Numbered from the stretch's first letter, positions 16,261 to 25,144 are shown. The stretch is DNA of 64,000 nucleotides from Streptomyces sp. NBC_00620 (GCF_026341825.1 NZ_JAPENY010000003.1:1426001-1490000), one strand, 5' to 3'. Program-made: numbers and translations. The notes: generated from the letters alone by a model not told the origin.

Positions 16261-16274
16261 GGGGGATATCCCCC
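16261..16274. promoter_or_regulatory. perfect palindrome GGGGGATATCCCCC
   Basis: A 14-bp perfect palindrome in the 128-bp gap upstream of the serine hydrolase start (16200) and after the ADP-ribosylglycohydrolase stop (16329). The position suits an operator; it is too short to be a convincing terminator. The regulator is unknown. Confidence 0.45.
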
Positions 16275-16328
16275 AGTGGGGAGGGAAGGGCTCCCGCCGG
16301 ACGAAGCCCGCCGCGCCACCCCTGCGGC

Positions 16329-17405
16329 TCAGCGCCGTACGCACTCCGCCGCGAATTCGTCCGCCAGGACGGTGATCGTGGCGCGCCCCTCGATCCGCTC
16401 CAGCCACTCCTGCGGGAGCCCGTGGTCGCCGTGCCGGGCGCCGAGGAGGTTGCCGCAGATGGAGCCGGTGGAGTCGCTGTCTCCGGAGTGGTTGACGGAG
16501 AGGAGGAGGGCGTCGGCGACGTCGGGGGTGGCGAGGGCGCTGTAGACGCCCATGGCCAGGGCCTCCTCGGCGATCCAGCCGGCGCCGAGAAACTCGAGCT
16601 TCTCGGCGGTCGGGGCGCCTTCGGAGGCCAGGTCGAGGGCCCTGGTCAGGGCGGCGGTGGTCTCCTCGTGCCCGGGGTGGCGGGCCAGCAGCCGCAGGGC
16701 GCGCAGCACGGCGCTCTCCAGGGACTCCCCGGCGACCAGACGGACGACGATCGCGGCGAGCGCTCCGGCGGCGTAGTACCCGGTGGGGTGGCCGTGGGTC
16801 ATCCGGGCGCACCGCGCGGCCATCCCGAAGGCGAAGTCGTCCGAGGTGGGGGCCAGCCCGAAGGGTGCCGAGCGCATCACGGTCCCGCACCCCTTGGAGC
16901 CGGGGTTGACGGGTCCGGGCGGGCCGAGCTCGGTCATCGGGTCGGGAACGTGGTCCTGCTCCTGGAGCCCGGAGAGGCAGGCGTTGCCGGGCGCCCGGCG
17001 TGCGTACAGCCAGCTCTGCGCGGCGAGTCCCCCGTGGACGTCCGCGGCGGGCCCGGGCTGCGTCTGGGTGTCCAGCCACCGTCCGTACGCCCACCGCACC
17101 AGCCGCGGCCAGCCGCCCCCGATGCCCTTGAGCCGTTCACGCGCGTGCGCCTGCTGGAGGCCCTCCACCGTGAACAGGGTCATCTGTGTGTCGTCGCTGA
17201 CGCGTCCCACGACCCCGTCGCCGTCGGGGACCAGTCCGGTCACTCCGCGGGGGCCGTGCGCCGCGCGGATCCGGTCCAGTGAGTCGAACTCGATCGGATA
17301 GCCGAGCGCGTCGCCGATCGCCCCGCCCAGCAGACAGCCCCGTACCCGTGCCCGGTAGACCGCCTCGGCCTCCCAGCCCAGCCGCCCGTTCTTCATGTCG
17401 TTCAC
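16329..17405 (-). CDS. ADP-ribosylglycohydrolase family protein
   Basis: 358 aa from the GTG at 17405, which has GAGGAG 6 nt upstream; an ATG three codons later lies too far from it. The protein has the all-alpha ARH fold: GCLLGGAIGDALG at the N-terminus, SDDTQMTLF with metal-binding Ser-Asp-Asp-Thr, and the C-terminal NHSGDSDSTGSICGNLLGA with the second set of magnesium ligands. The family removes ADP-ribose from arginine or other acceptors, as in DraG. The ligands are intact, so it is probably active. It is divergent from an XRE regulator with only 27 bp between them. Confidence 0.92.
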   Translation of the reverse strand: MNDMKNGRLGWEAEAVYRARVRGCLLGGAIGDALGYPIEFDSLDRIRAAHGPRGVTGLVPDGDGVVGRVSDDTQMTLFTVEGLQQAHARERLKGIGGGWPRLVRWAYGRWLDTQTQPGPAADVHGGLAAQSWLYARRAPGNACLSGLQEQDHVPDPMTELGPPGPVNPGSKGCGTVMRSAPFGLAPTSDDFAFGMAARCARMTHGHPTGYYAAGALAAIVVRLVAGESLESAVLRALRLLARHPGHEETTAALTRALDLASEGAPTAEKLEFLGAGWIAEEALAMGVYSALATPDVADALLLSVNHSGDSDSTGSICGNLLGARHGDHGLPQEWLERIEGRATITVLADEFAAECVRR

Positions 17406-17432
17406 GCACCGCTCCTCGACTACCGTCCTCGT

Positions 17433-18263
17433 ATGAGCATTGTCGCTTCCGGTGCCTCCGCGCTCCCAAGTGCCCCCGACGGCAAGGGCATCGGCCCGCT
17501 TCTGCGCGGCTGGCGGGAGCAGCGGCGGGTGAGTCAGCTGGAGCTGGCGCTGCGGGCCGGTTCGTCGGCCCGGCACATCAGCTTCATCGAGACGGGCCGC
17601 TCCCGCCCGAGCGAGGAGATGGTGCTGCGCCTCGCCGAGCACCTGGAGGTCCCTGTCCGGGAACGCAACGCGCTGCTGCTGGCCGCCGGCTACGCGCCCC
17701 ACTACCCGGAGACCCCCCTCGACGACCCGGCGATGGACGCCCTGCGCGAGGGCATGGAGCGACTGATCCAGGGCTACGAGCCGTACCCGGCGCTGGTGGT
17801 CGACGCCACGTACAACGTCCTCGCCGCGAACCGGGGCATCGTCATGCTCCTGGACGGTGTCCCCGAAGCCCTTCTCGCGCCCCCGCTGAACGCGATGCGT
17901 CTGACCCTGCACCCGCAGGGCATGGCTCCGCGCATCCGCAATCACCGCGCATGGCGCGACCACCTGCTCGCGCAGATGGACCGGCAGATCGCCCTGCGCC
18001 GCTCGGAGCCGCTGCGCGCCCTGTACGAGGAGGTGGCCGCGTACCCGGTCCCGGACCCCACCCCGGAGGACCAGCCCCTCGACGCCGTCCCCTACTTCGC
18101 GCTCCCGATGCGGATCGAGCACGACGGCCGGATCCTGTCCTTCATCTCGTCCATCTCGACCTTCAACACCCCGATGGACGTGACGGTCTCCGAGCTGGCC
18201 ATCGAGACGTTTCTCCCCGCGGACCCGGCGACGGCCAAGTACCTTCAGAATCTGCATTCTTGA
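17433..18263 (+). CDS. XRE-family transcriptional regulator with MmyB-like C-terminal domain
   Basis: 276 aa. The HTH_3/XRE domain lies at about 20-75 (LLRGWREQRRVSQLELALRAGSSARHISFIETGRSRPS) and an MmyB-like ligand-binding domain at about 100-270 (GYEPYPALVVDATYNVLAANRG, typical of the group). Such regulators often control a divergent enzyme gene and bind small molecules. The closest divergent gene is the ADP-ribosylglycohydrolase. It is also the first gene upstream of the Trypco1-trypsin module on the same strand, 91 bp away, so a link to that module is possible but unproven. Confidence 0.9.
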   Translation: MSIVASGASALPSAPDGKGIGPLLRGWREQRRVSQLELALRAGSSARHISFIETGRSRPSEEMVLRLAEHLEVPVRERNALLLAAGYAPHYPETPLDDPAMDALREGMERLIQGYEPYPALVVDATYNVLAANRGIVMLLDGVPEALLAPPLNAMRLTLHPQGMAPRIRNHRAWRDHLLAQMDRQIALRRSEPLRALYEEVAAYPVPDPTPEDQPLDAVPYFALPMRIEHDGRILSFISSISTFNTPMDVTVSELAIETFLPADPATAKYLQNLHS

Positions 18264-18354
18264 CGTGACATCAACTACCGTTTTCCCGGTCGGCCTTCAA
18301 CGCCCAAGGCCTTCCACGGCCGGAATGCGGGAACCGCACATCAGGGGGAATCGC

Positions 18355-18678
18355 ATGGCAGAGCCCGTAGACCAGGCCTCGACCGGTGTACTCGTCCAAG
18401 TCGTGGATCTTGAGAGCGGTCGCGAGATCGCCTGGGGATCCAATGTCGCCGAGACGTTGAGAAACCGGCTGGGCGATATTCGGGACGCCATCCATGCGGG
18501 GGCTGAATCGGTCGCCGGCGGTCTCGGCAATCTGCCCGGTCGGGAGGGCTGGGAAGTCGGCGAGGTTTCGGCCACCTTCGGAATCACACTCACGGCCGAG
18601 GCCGGGGTGATCCTTTCGAAGGCGTCCACCGAGGCGACGTTCGAGGTGGCGATCACTTTCCGCCGCCGTGAGGGATAG
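18355..18678 (+). CDS. CU044_2847/Trypco1-type small protein
   Basis: 107 aa. The ATG at 18355 follows GGGGGAA and gives the compact domain; a longer frame upstream lacks a better site. The pattern is VLVQVVD strands, a helical middle, then EVSATFGITLTAEAGVILSKASTEATFEVAITFRR. This is the typical ending of CU044_2847-family proteins (trypsin-co-occurring domain 1), which accompany trypsin-like proteases in predicted conflict systems. That fits here: a trypsin-like protease-NTPase gene starts 9 bp later. Its likely role is as substrate, inhibitor or activator partner of the protease. It has no signal peptide, so it acts in the cytoplasm. Confidence 0.8.
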   Translation: MAEPVDQASTGVLVQVVDLESGREIAWGSNVAETLRNRLGDIRDAIHAGAESVAGGLGNLPGREGWEVGEVSATFGITLTAEAGVILSKASTEATFEVAITFRRREG

Positions 18679-18687
18679 AGCACCGCC

Positions 18688-21600
18688 ATGCACGGCCAAG
18701 TCCTCGTCGGCGAGCGTTTCAATGGTGGGGGCTGCGCGGTGTCGCCCCGGGCCGTGCTCACGGCTCGTCATGTGATCCGTGACCGCAAGGACGCCCGACT
18801 GGGATTCCGGCTGCCGACGGGACGTACGGTCGAAGTCATCCGCACCGAGGACGACGAGCAACTCGACATAGCGGTCCTCCATCTGGCGGAGGACGTCGAC
18901 GCCACGTACATCACCACGGCCGTCGCGGGAGACGAATGGCGGGTACTCCGTCCGCCTCCGGCGGGAAACGACCCCGAACTGTCCGGCACGGTGACCAGTG
19001 CCGCGCGACGGATCAAGAACGCACAGGGCCACGAGGTCGAGGTCGTCCAATTGCTCGTCGACGAGGACATGCGCGAGTTCTCCGGCTACTCCGGCAGCGC
19101 GGTCGTCCTTCCCGCCTCCGGCGGGGTCGCGGCGATCCTGGTCGAACAAGTGCATTGGCGTACCAAGACAGCGGGGCAGAAACCTGCCGCGTCGAACGTC
19201 CTCTACGCCGTACCCGTGCGCACGGCCTTGGCACGCTTCGGCTTGACCGGCGTGATCTCGGTCAGCGCCGGCCTGCCCCTGGACACTCCGATCGCCAACC
19301 TGATGGACGCGGCCCTCGGGAGTGCGCAGGAGCCGGTCCCCTTCGGCGGCAGGAGTGCCGAACTGGCGGACCTCACCGACTGGCTGCGAGACCCCCTGGC
19401 GAACGGACGCCTGCTGGTCACCGCCGCGGCGGGTCGTGGCAAGTCCTCGTTGCTCATCAGGTGGGTCGACTCGCTGTCCCGTTCTGCGGAATGGGCGGAC
19501 GGGCTGTCCGTCGTCTTCGTGCCGATCAGCATCGCCTTCGAGGTGGCGACCCAGGACGTGGTGTACCGGGCGCTGGTGTCCCGCGTCGCACGTGTCTACC
19601 GGACGCCGGTCGTCGTCTCCGGCCGGGGAGCGGAGGAACTCAGGGATGAACTGGCACGCCTCCTGCACGATCGTCCGCCGTCAGGCCGGCTCCTCATCGT
19701 CGTCGACGGGCTCGACGAGGCGGTCGGCTGGGATCCGGGGCCGCACTTTCTGCCACATGACTTGGCGGACGGCGTACGCGTGGTCCTGTCCGCCCGGCAC
19801 ACGGCGGACCGTCCCACGGCACGGGACTGGCGTGACCGGATCGGCTGGCGCAGGGCCCGGACCCTGGAACTGTCCGGACTCACCGAAGAGGGCGTTCGTG
19901 ATGTGCTGGCGCGACAGCCCGGCCTGCGGGACGGGTTGCCGGATCCCGAGGGTGTGGCCGCGGAACTGCACCGGGTGTCCGACGGGGAGCCGGTGGTTCT
20001 CAGGCTCTACGTCGACGAGATGACCGAACTCCTCCAGGAGAAGGGACGGATCCCCGAACCAGCCACACTGCGCTCCGTGGAACGGGGCCTCACCGCCTAT
20101 TTCACACGCTGGTGGAGCGACCAGGAAGTGCAGTGGCGGTCCGGAACGGGGCCACCCTCCGCCGATGTGGGCGCGCTGCTGGACACCTTGGCGATGGCGC
20201 ACGGCCCACTGACGCGAGGCGAGGCCGCACAGGTGATGCGCCGCCTGTCCGACGCGTCCCCACCGCACATGTCGACGGGCGACAGGCTCGACCAGGCACT
20301 CGTCGCCCTGCGCCGCTTTCTGACCCGGCGCGAGGGCGATCACGCTCTCATGCTGGCCCATCCGCGCTATGCGGCCGAGCGTCAGCGCCGGCTCCGCGAG
20401 GACGACGACTTCACACGGGTGGACCGCGCCTATCTCACCTGGGCCCGGGAGTCCCTTCGAGACGTGCGCAAGGGTCGCGCGACCGCCGACGGCATTCCGA
20501 CGTATCTCGTGAGACACCTTGGACAGCATCTCGACCGGTCGGGGGCCACCGAACGCGGACTCCTGCTCTCGCTCGGCTCGTCCGAGTGGCGGCTCGCGTG
20601 GGACACGAAGGCGGAGGAGGTACACGGCCATCTGCCGGACGTTCAACGGGCGTTGGACGGGCTGATCACCCATGCGCGACGCGAGATCCCGCACCGGGCC
20701 GGAACGCTTCCGGTCGCCGCGGCCCTCGGCGTCGCCGCCTCACGGGCCGACACCAGCGCCCAGGCCGACTGCCTCTCACCCGAACTGGCCGTCGAACTCG
20801 TCCGCTGGGGCATCTGGAGTGAGAGCCGGGCGATCGGGTATGTCCGCGGCCGGGTGTCGGACGAGGAGCGCGCCACGGCCGTGGGACTGCTGATTCCGGT
20901 GCTGAACAATACGAGGCGCGCCGAGATCGACGCCCTCCTGGACAGCGCACGGCCTGCCGCGAACCTCGAATTCGCCGAAGCCCTTTCCGCATACACGGTG
21001 TATCTGGCCCGGACCGCGTCACCGAGCGAGGCGGTGCGAGTGGCCGAACACCAAGTCGAGCCTCCCACCTCGTACTCGGCGGGCGGTAGGAGACGCACCT
21101 ATGAGGAGGCGTACGCGCTCGTCGGCCTCGTGTCGCAGGTGGACGACGGCCTCGCCGTGGAGACATGCCGGAAGGCCGTCGAACGCATCCACGAGTTGGG
21201 GGGCAGCCGACCGGATCTCCTACGCAAACTGACCGCCACGGTGCCCTCCCACCAGGCGGCGCGGATCACTGCGGCGCTCGGCTATCGCGATCCCGAACAG
21301 GCCGCGGCGCACTGGCTGCTGGGAGACCGAGCTCTGGGCAGCGGAAGGCTCCACGAGGTCGATCTCCTTGCCGGAGCGGTGACGGTGACCGCTCCCTGGC
21401 TGTCCGACCGCGTCCGCGCCGAGCGGCTGTCCGGCATGCTGGACGACCCACCGGACTCGATGTGGCTGTGGGCAGAAGTACTCAAGGAAGTGGCCGACCA
21501 TCTGACGCCCGAACTGTGCCGTCGCGTGCGGTCCATGGCGCCGTCGCCCACGCCATCCGACCAGTGCAGGGTCTACGCGGCCCTGAGCAGAAACTCGTGC

Positions 21601-23286
21601 CCACCCGATGAACACCGGCAGATCGTGGACTTCCTGACCGCACACGCCGAGACAGCACTCAACGGCGGAGCCAGTGACGCGAGGCGCACCCTGACCGACA
21701 TGGCGAGGGGCGGACTCGGGGGGCTCGCCCTTCGCATCATCGGCCGGGCCGAGGACCGCGACAGATTCTGGGGTGCGCTGGAGGCTGTCGCTCCGGCGCT
21801 GGGCGAGGAACTGATTCCCGAAGCGCTACGCGTCGCCACGACGGAAGCCGACGCGGGAAGACCTCTGGGTCTCCGAGCGGTGCTGGCGCGTTGGGCAGGC
21901 TTCGGGGTCCATGCGGCGCAGGCGGCGCTGGCCGCGACGTACCGTCCACACCTCACAGAAACATCGGTGGAGGCACTGCGGGCGAGCCTTGCCACCGAGC
22001 CTCCCGTCAGAGGGTGGACCGACACTCTCCGCGCTCTCGAAAACGGCGCTCTGAGGTTCGCGGCGCTGGCCGGAATCAGCGCACGTTTCCCCGTTCCGGC
22101 CGCAGAGGTACGGCAGTTGACGGCCCCCCTGCCATCCTGGATGAGGGATGCGGCGCGACGCACCGCATGCGCCGCAATGTCCCGCGAGCTCGATCAGGAC
22201 ACGGTCTCCCAGCTCATCTCCGACTACGGCCAAGAGCACGAGGACTGGCAGACTCCGGGCACGGGGCGCGTCTTCCACGACTACTTCGTCCCCCTCATCG
22301 AAACCGCCGGCCTCTCGGCCGCACTGGCCTGCGCCGAGCGCAACGGCAGCCCGTTCGCCATGGCCTGCGCAGTGTCGGCGGCCGGATCCGGACTGTCGCC
22401 CATGCTGATGTTCCAGATGAAGGCGGACGCGCGCCGACGACTGGCGAACTCTTCGGGCCACGCCAGCCGGACCAAGTCCGCCTGGCGCGCGGCGAACATT
22501 CTCACCGCCCTCCTCTCGTCGGTGCCCACCGCCGAGGCGGAGCGGCTCTGGGAGGAAGTGGAGACGTGCCTCCATGCCGAGAGGGCCGAGCATCCGTCGA
22601 ATCTGGCCTGGGCGGCACAGCTCTTCCACCACGTTCCCGAGGGCCTTCGCGACAGGGCGTGGGATCTGCTCCTGCCACGCGGCTTCGCCGAGGGCGCGAG
22701 CGCGTACCCCGACGACGGCGACCGGGACAGCATTCCCGTCGGGTGGACCACCGACGTCTCGGCACTCATCGACGCCTTCGACCACGATCGTCTGGCCGTG
22801 CTGGCCGAGACCGCGGAAAGGCGGGTCGACAGCGCCGGAGAGCGCGATCGGCTCCGCGCTGCCATCGCGGTCCGCTCCGCGCGGCTCGGCGACATGGACC
22901 AGGCACTCCACATGCTCGGCCGATGCGGATGGGACCCGGTCTGCGCGGCAGCCGCCATGGACATCGCCGGCGAGATGCGCCCCGAGAGTCTGCGGGAGTG
23001 GATTCCCGCCGTCCTGAACCGGTTCTCCCGCGCGGGGAATCCCACTCTCAAGGCCGCCGTCCTGGCCAGCAGCAGCGCATTGCAGGCGTCGATGCCGCTG
23101 TCGACGGCAGCGGAAGTCACCAGTCGCTGGCTCGCCGAGAGACAGTGGCTGCACCGGCGCGAACTCGCCGCGGAAGCCATCGGACTGGCGCCCATGCTGC
23201 TCCGTCTCACCGAGGACGGCGACGCACTGCTCGCCGCCCTGCGGGGTGACACGTCTCTGAAAGCGCTGCGCGGACTGCTGGTATGA
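18688..23286 (+). CDS. trypsin-like protease / NACHT-like NTPase / helical-repeat fusion, putative conflict-system protein
   Basis: 1532 aa, cytoplasmic (no signal peptide). Domains: a trypsin-like serine protease (about 1-185) with triad His28 (TARHVI), Asp60 (QLDIAVLHL) and Ser135 (GYSGSAV); a P-loop NTPase (about 218-480) with Walker A-like AAAGRGKSS (Lys251), Walker B LLIVVDGLDEA (334-344) and a later VVLSARH strand; then over 1000 residues of Ala/Leu/Arg-rich helices, probably an alpha-solenoid sensor. The first Walker A glycine is alanine. The layout matches NTP-regulated effector-NTPase-sensor proteins of biological conflict. It forms a two-gene unit with the Trypco1-type gene 9 bp upstream. 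The activating signal and the protease target are unknown. Confidence 0.85.
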   Translation: MHGQVLVGERFNGGGCAVSPRAVLTARHVIRDRKDARLGFRLPTGRTVEVIRTEDDEQLDIAVLHLAEDVDATYITTAVAGDEWRVLRPPPAGNDPELSGTVTSAARRIKNAQGHEVEVVQLLVDEDMREFSGYSGSAVVLPASGGVAAILVEQVHWRTKTAGQKPAASNVLYAVPVRTALARFGLTGVISVSAGLPLDTPIANLMDAALGSAQEPVPFGGRSAELADLTDWLRDPLANGRLLVTAAAGRGKSSLLIRWVDSLSRSAEWADGLSVVFVPISIAFEVATQDVVYRALVSRVARVYRTPVVVSGRGAEELRDELARLLHDRPPSGRLLIVVDGLDEAVGWDPGPHFLPHDLADGVRVVLSARHTADRPTARDWRDRIGWRRARTLELSGLTEEGVRDVLARQPGLRDGLPDPEGVAAELHRVSDGEPVVLRLYVDEMTELLQEKGRIPEPATLRSVERGLTAYFTRWWSDQEVQWRSGTGPPSADVGALLDTLAMAHGPLTRGEAAQVMRRLSDASPPHMSTGDRLDQALVALRRFLTRREGDHALMLAHPRYAAERQRRLREDDDFTRVDRAYLTWARESLRDVRKGRATADGIPTYLVRHLGQHLDRSGATERGLLLSLGSSEWRLAWDTKAEEVHGHLPDVQRALDGLITHARREIPHRAGTLPVAAALGVAASRADTSAQADCLSPELAVELVRWGIWSESRAIGYVRGRVSDEERATAVGLLIPVLNNTRRAEIDALLDSARPAANLEFAEALSAYTVYLARTASPSEAVRVAEHQVEPPTSYSAGGRRRTYEEAYALVGLVSQVDDGLAVETCRKAVERIHELGGSRPDLLRKLTATVPSHQAARITAALGYRDPEQAAAHWLLGDRALGSGRLHEVDLLAGAVTVTAPWLSDRVRAERLSGMLDDPPDSMWLWAEVLKEVADHLTPELCRRVRSMAPSPTPSDQCRVYAALSRNSCPPDEHRQIVDFLTAHAETALNGGASDARRTLTDMARGGLGGLALRIIGRAEDRDRFWGALEAVAPALGEELIPEALRVATTEADAGRPLGLRAVLARWAGFGVHAAQAALAATYRPHLTETSVEALRASLATEPPVRGWTDTLRALENGALRFAALAGISARFPVPAAEVRQLTAPLPSWMRDAARRTACAAMSRELDQDTVSQLISDYGQEHEDWQTPGTGRVFHDYFVPLIETAGLSAALACAERNGSPFAMACAVSAAGSGLSPMLMFQMKADARRRLANSSGHASRTKSAWRAANILTALLSSVPTAEAERLWEEVETCLHAERAEHPSNLAWAAQLFHHVPEGLRDRAWDLLLPRGFAEGASAYPDDGDRDSIPVGWTTDVSALIDAFDHDRLAVLAETAERRVDSAGERDRLRAAIAVRSARLGDMDQALHMLGRCGWDPVCAAAAMDIAGEMRPESLREWIPAVLNRFSRAGNPTLKAAVLASSSALQASMPLSTAAEVTSRWLAERQWLHRRELAAEAIGLAPMLLRLTEDGDALLAALRGDTSLKALRGLLV

Positions 23287-23358
23287 GGCCGAACCTGTGA
23301 GGGTCGTGGGGGAACATGACACACTGCGCGTGTACTTCGGCGCGTGGGGAGGCGTGGC

Positions 23359-24222
23359 GTGAGTGAGCGGCGGGCTGCGCCCACCGTGGGGCAGGTGGTT
23401 CTGGGGCGGCGGCTCCAGGAGTTGCGGGAGACCGCGGGGCTGAAGCGGGAAGAGGCCGCGCGTGTGCTGCGCGTTGCCCCGGCGACCGTACGGCGGATGG
23501 AGATGGCGGAGGTCGCCCTCAAAATCCCGTACGTACAGGTGCTGTTGACGACCTACGGCGTGGCCGACGACGAGGTGGCCGCCTTCATCGGGCTGGCCGA
23601 GGAGGCCAACCGGCCGGGGTGGTGGCAGCGGTTCCACGATGTGCTGCCGGAGTGGTTCAGCATGCACGTCAGCCTGGAGGGCGCCGCCCAGCTGATCCGC
23701 TCGTACGAACCGCACTTCATTCCCGGACTGCTGCAGACCGAGGAGTACGCGCGGGCCGTGCTGGAGGCCGGGACGGTCGGGCAGACGGGTCCCGAGTCCA
23801 TCGAGCGGCATGTGGCACTGCGCATGAACCGGCAGGAGCTGCTCACCCGCGAGAACGCGCCCCACCTCTGGGTGATCATGGACGAGACGGCGCTGCGGCG
23901 CCCCGTGAGCATCGACAGCAAGGTCATGCGCGACCAGATCGACCGGCTCTTGGAAGCCGTCGAGCACGATCACATCACGCTCCAGATCGCCGAGTTCGAG
24001 AACGGCCCGCACCCGGGGACGTACACGTCCTTCGCGCTGTTCCGCTTCGCGGAGCCGGAGCTGCCCGACATGGTCTACAGCGAGTACGTGACCGGTGCCC
24101 TCTACCTCGACTCGCGCGCCGAGGTGGCCCTGCACCTGGAGGTCCTGGACCACATGTCGGCCCACGCGGCGTCCGCGCAGCGCACCAAGGAGATCCTCCA
24201 GGAGTTCCGGACGAGCTTCTGA
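23359..24222 (+). CDS. Scr1-type XRE regulator with DUF5753
   Basis: 287 aa from the GTG at 23359, which lies 6 nt after GGGGAGG. The HTH (about 10-65, LKREEAARVLRVAPATVRRMEMAEVALKIP) is followed by the DUF5753 domain (IRSYEPHFIPGLLQTEEYARAVLEAG to the C-terminus). This architecture is abundant in Streptomyces, usually next to a small DUF397 protein. No DUF397 gene is present here; a DUF574 methyltransferase follows instead. The start lies 72 bp after the 1532-residue conflict gene, so read-through is possible. A direct role in that module is not shown. Confidence 0.9.
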   Translation: MSERRAAPTVGQVVLGRRLQELRETAGLKREEAARVLRVAPATVRRMEMAEVALKIPYVQVLLTTYGVADDEVAAFIGLAEEANRPGWWQRFHDVLPEWFSMHVSLEGAAQLIRSYEPHFIPGLLQTEEYARAVLEAGTVGQTGPESIERHVALRMNRQELLTRENAPHLWVIMDETALRRPVSIDSKVMRDQIDRLLEAVEHDHITLQIAEFENGPHPGTYTSFALFRFAEPELPDMVYSEYVTGALYLDSRAEVALHLEVLDHMSAHAASAQRTKEILQEFRTSF

Positions 24223-24254
24223 GCCGCGAAGACGTAGCCGCCGCTTGAGCCTTG

Positions 24255-24285
24255 AAGACATTCGCAGACATCCGCAGACATTCGA
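24255..24285 (+). repeat. three 10-bp tandem repeats (AGACATTCGC type)
   Basis: AGACATTCGC, AGACATCCGC and AGACATTCGA lie head to tail with one-base variation. They sit in the 92-bp gap between the Scr1-type regulator and the methyltransferase. The 10-bp period puts all units on one DNA face, which suits cooperative binding by a regulator such as the adjacent XRE protein (inference). Confidence 0.6.
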
Positions 24286-24314
24286 AGGCCTTGAGAACAC
24301 CGAGGAGCATCGCT

Positions 24315-25130
24315 GTGACCGGAAGTGACGCCGCGCCCACCCGTATCGACACCAGCCGTCCGCATCCCGCCCGTGTCTACGACTGGTGGCTGGGCGGCAA
24401 GGACAACTACCCGGTGGACGAGGAGCTGGCCCGGAAGATCGCCGCCGCGGACGAGGCCGCCGTGCGCAGTGCGCGCTCCAATCGCCGGTTCATGCACCGG
24501 GCCACCCGTGTCGTCGCGCAGGCCGGGATCCACCAGTTCCTGGACATAGGCACGGGCATCCCCACCGAGCCCAACCTCCACCAGGTCGCCCAGGAGATCG
24601 TTCCGGCGGCGAAGGTGGTGTACGCCGACAACGACCCGATCGTCCTGCGGCATGCCGAGGCGCTGCTGCGGGGCACCGCGGAGGGCGCCACCGACTATGT
24701 GCACGCCGACTTCCGCGACCCCGACACCATCCTGCGCCTGGCAGCCGAGCACCTGGACTTCGACCGGCCCGTCGCCCTGTCGCTGGTCGCGCTCACCCAC
24801 TACCTCGACGACGCCCCCGACGGCGACGACGTGTACGGCCTGCTCGAGGGGTACGTCACCGCGCTCGCGCCCGGCAGCTTCGTGATCCTGTCCCAGGTCA
24901 CCCCCGACCTCAGCCCCGAGACCATCGCGAAGGTCACGGGGCTCTTCCGGGCGAGCGGCACGCCCTTCCATCCGCGCACCCGCGCCGAGTTCACCCGCTT
25001 CCTCGACGGCCTGGAACTGCTGGCGCCGGGCGTGGTCCCGGCCGTCGACTGGCGTCCGGGACCGGGGGACGTGGCCGCCAAGGCCGAGGGAATCGTGCCC
25101 CTGTACGCGGCAGTGGCCCGCAAGCCCTGA
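24315..25130 (+). CDS. DUF574 (Methyltransf_19) SAM-dependent methyltransferase
   Basis: 271 aa from the GTG at 24315, which has GAGGAG 7 nt upstream. It starts with the family signature HPARVYDWWLGGKDNYPVDEE. FLDIGTGIPTEPNLHQVAQ is the SAM-binding motif, and YADNDPIVLRHAEALL the following acidic strand. This family is very common in Streptomyces and frequently follows Scr1/DUF5753 regulators, as here; its substrates are unknown. It is not a DNA methyltransferase: there is no DPPY/NPPY motif or target-recognition region. Confidence 0.92.
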   Translation: MTGSDAAPTRIDTSRPHPARVYDWWLGGKDNYPVDEELARKIAAADEAAVRSARSNRRFMHRATRVVAQAGIHQFLDIGTGIPTEPNLHQVAQEIVPAAKVVYADNDPIVLRHAEALLRGTAEGATDYVHADFRDPDTILRLAAEHLDFDRPVALSLVALTHYLDDAPDGDDVYGLLEGYVTALAPGSFVILSQVTPDLSPETIAKVTGLFRASGTPFHPRTRAEFTRFLDGLELLAPGVVPAVDWRPGPGDVAAKAEGIVPLYAAVARKP

Positions 25131-25144
25131 GCGGGTGTGACACA

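Noticed and set aside
24255..24285. CRISPR-like repeat
   Set aside because: The units are 10 bp and contiguous without spacers.
21826..24300. Long open frame on the minus strand opposite the conflict gene and the XRE gene
   Set aside because: It is a mirror of high-GC coding on the plus strand. The plus-strand proteins show clear domains and ribosome sites; the antisense translation shows none.
23359..25130. XRE regulator plus methyltransferase as a restriction-modification system
   Set aside because: The methyltransferase is of the DUF574 type without DNA-methylase motifs, and there is no nuclease gene.
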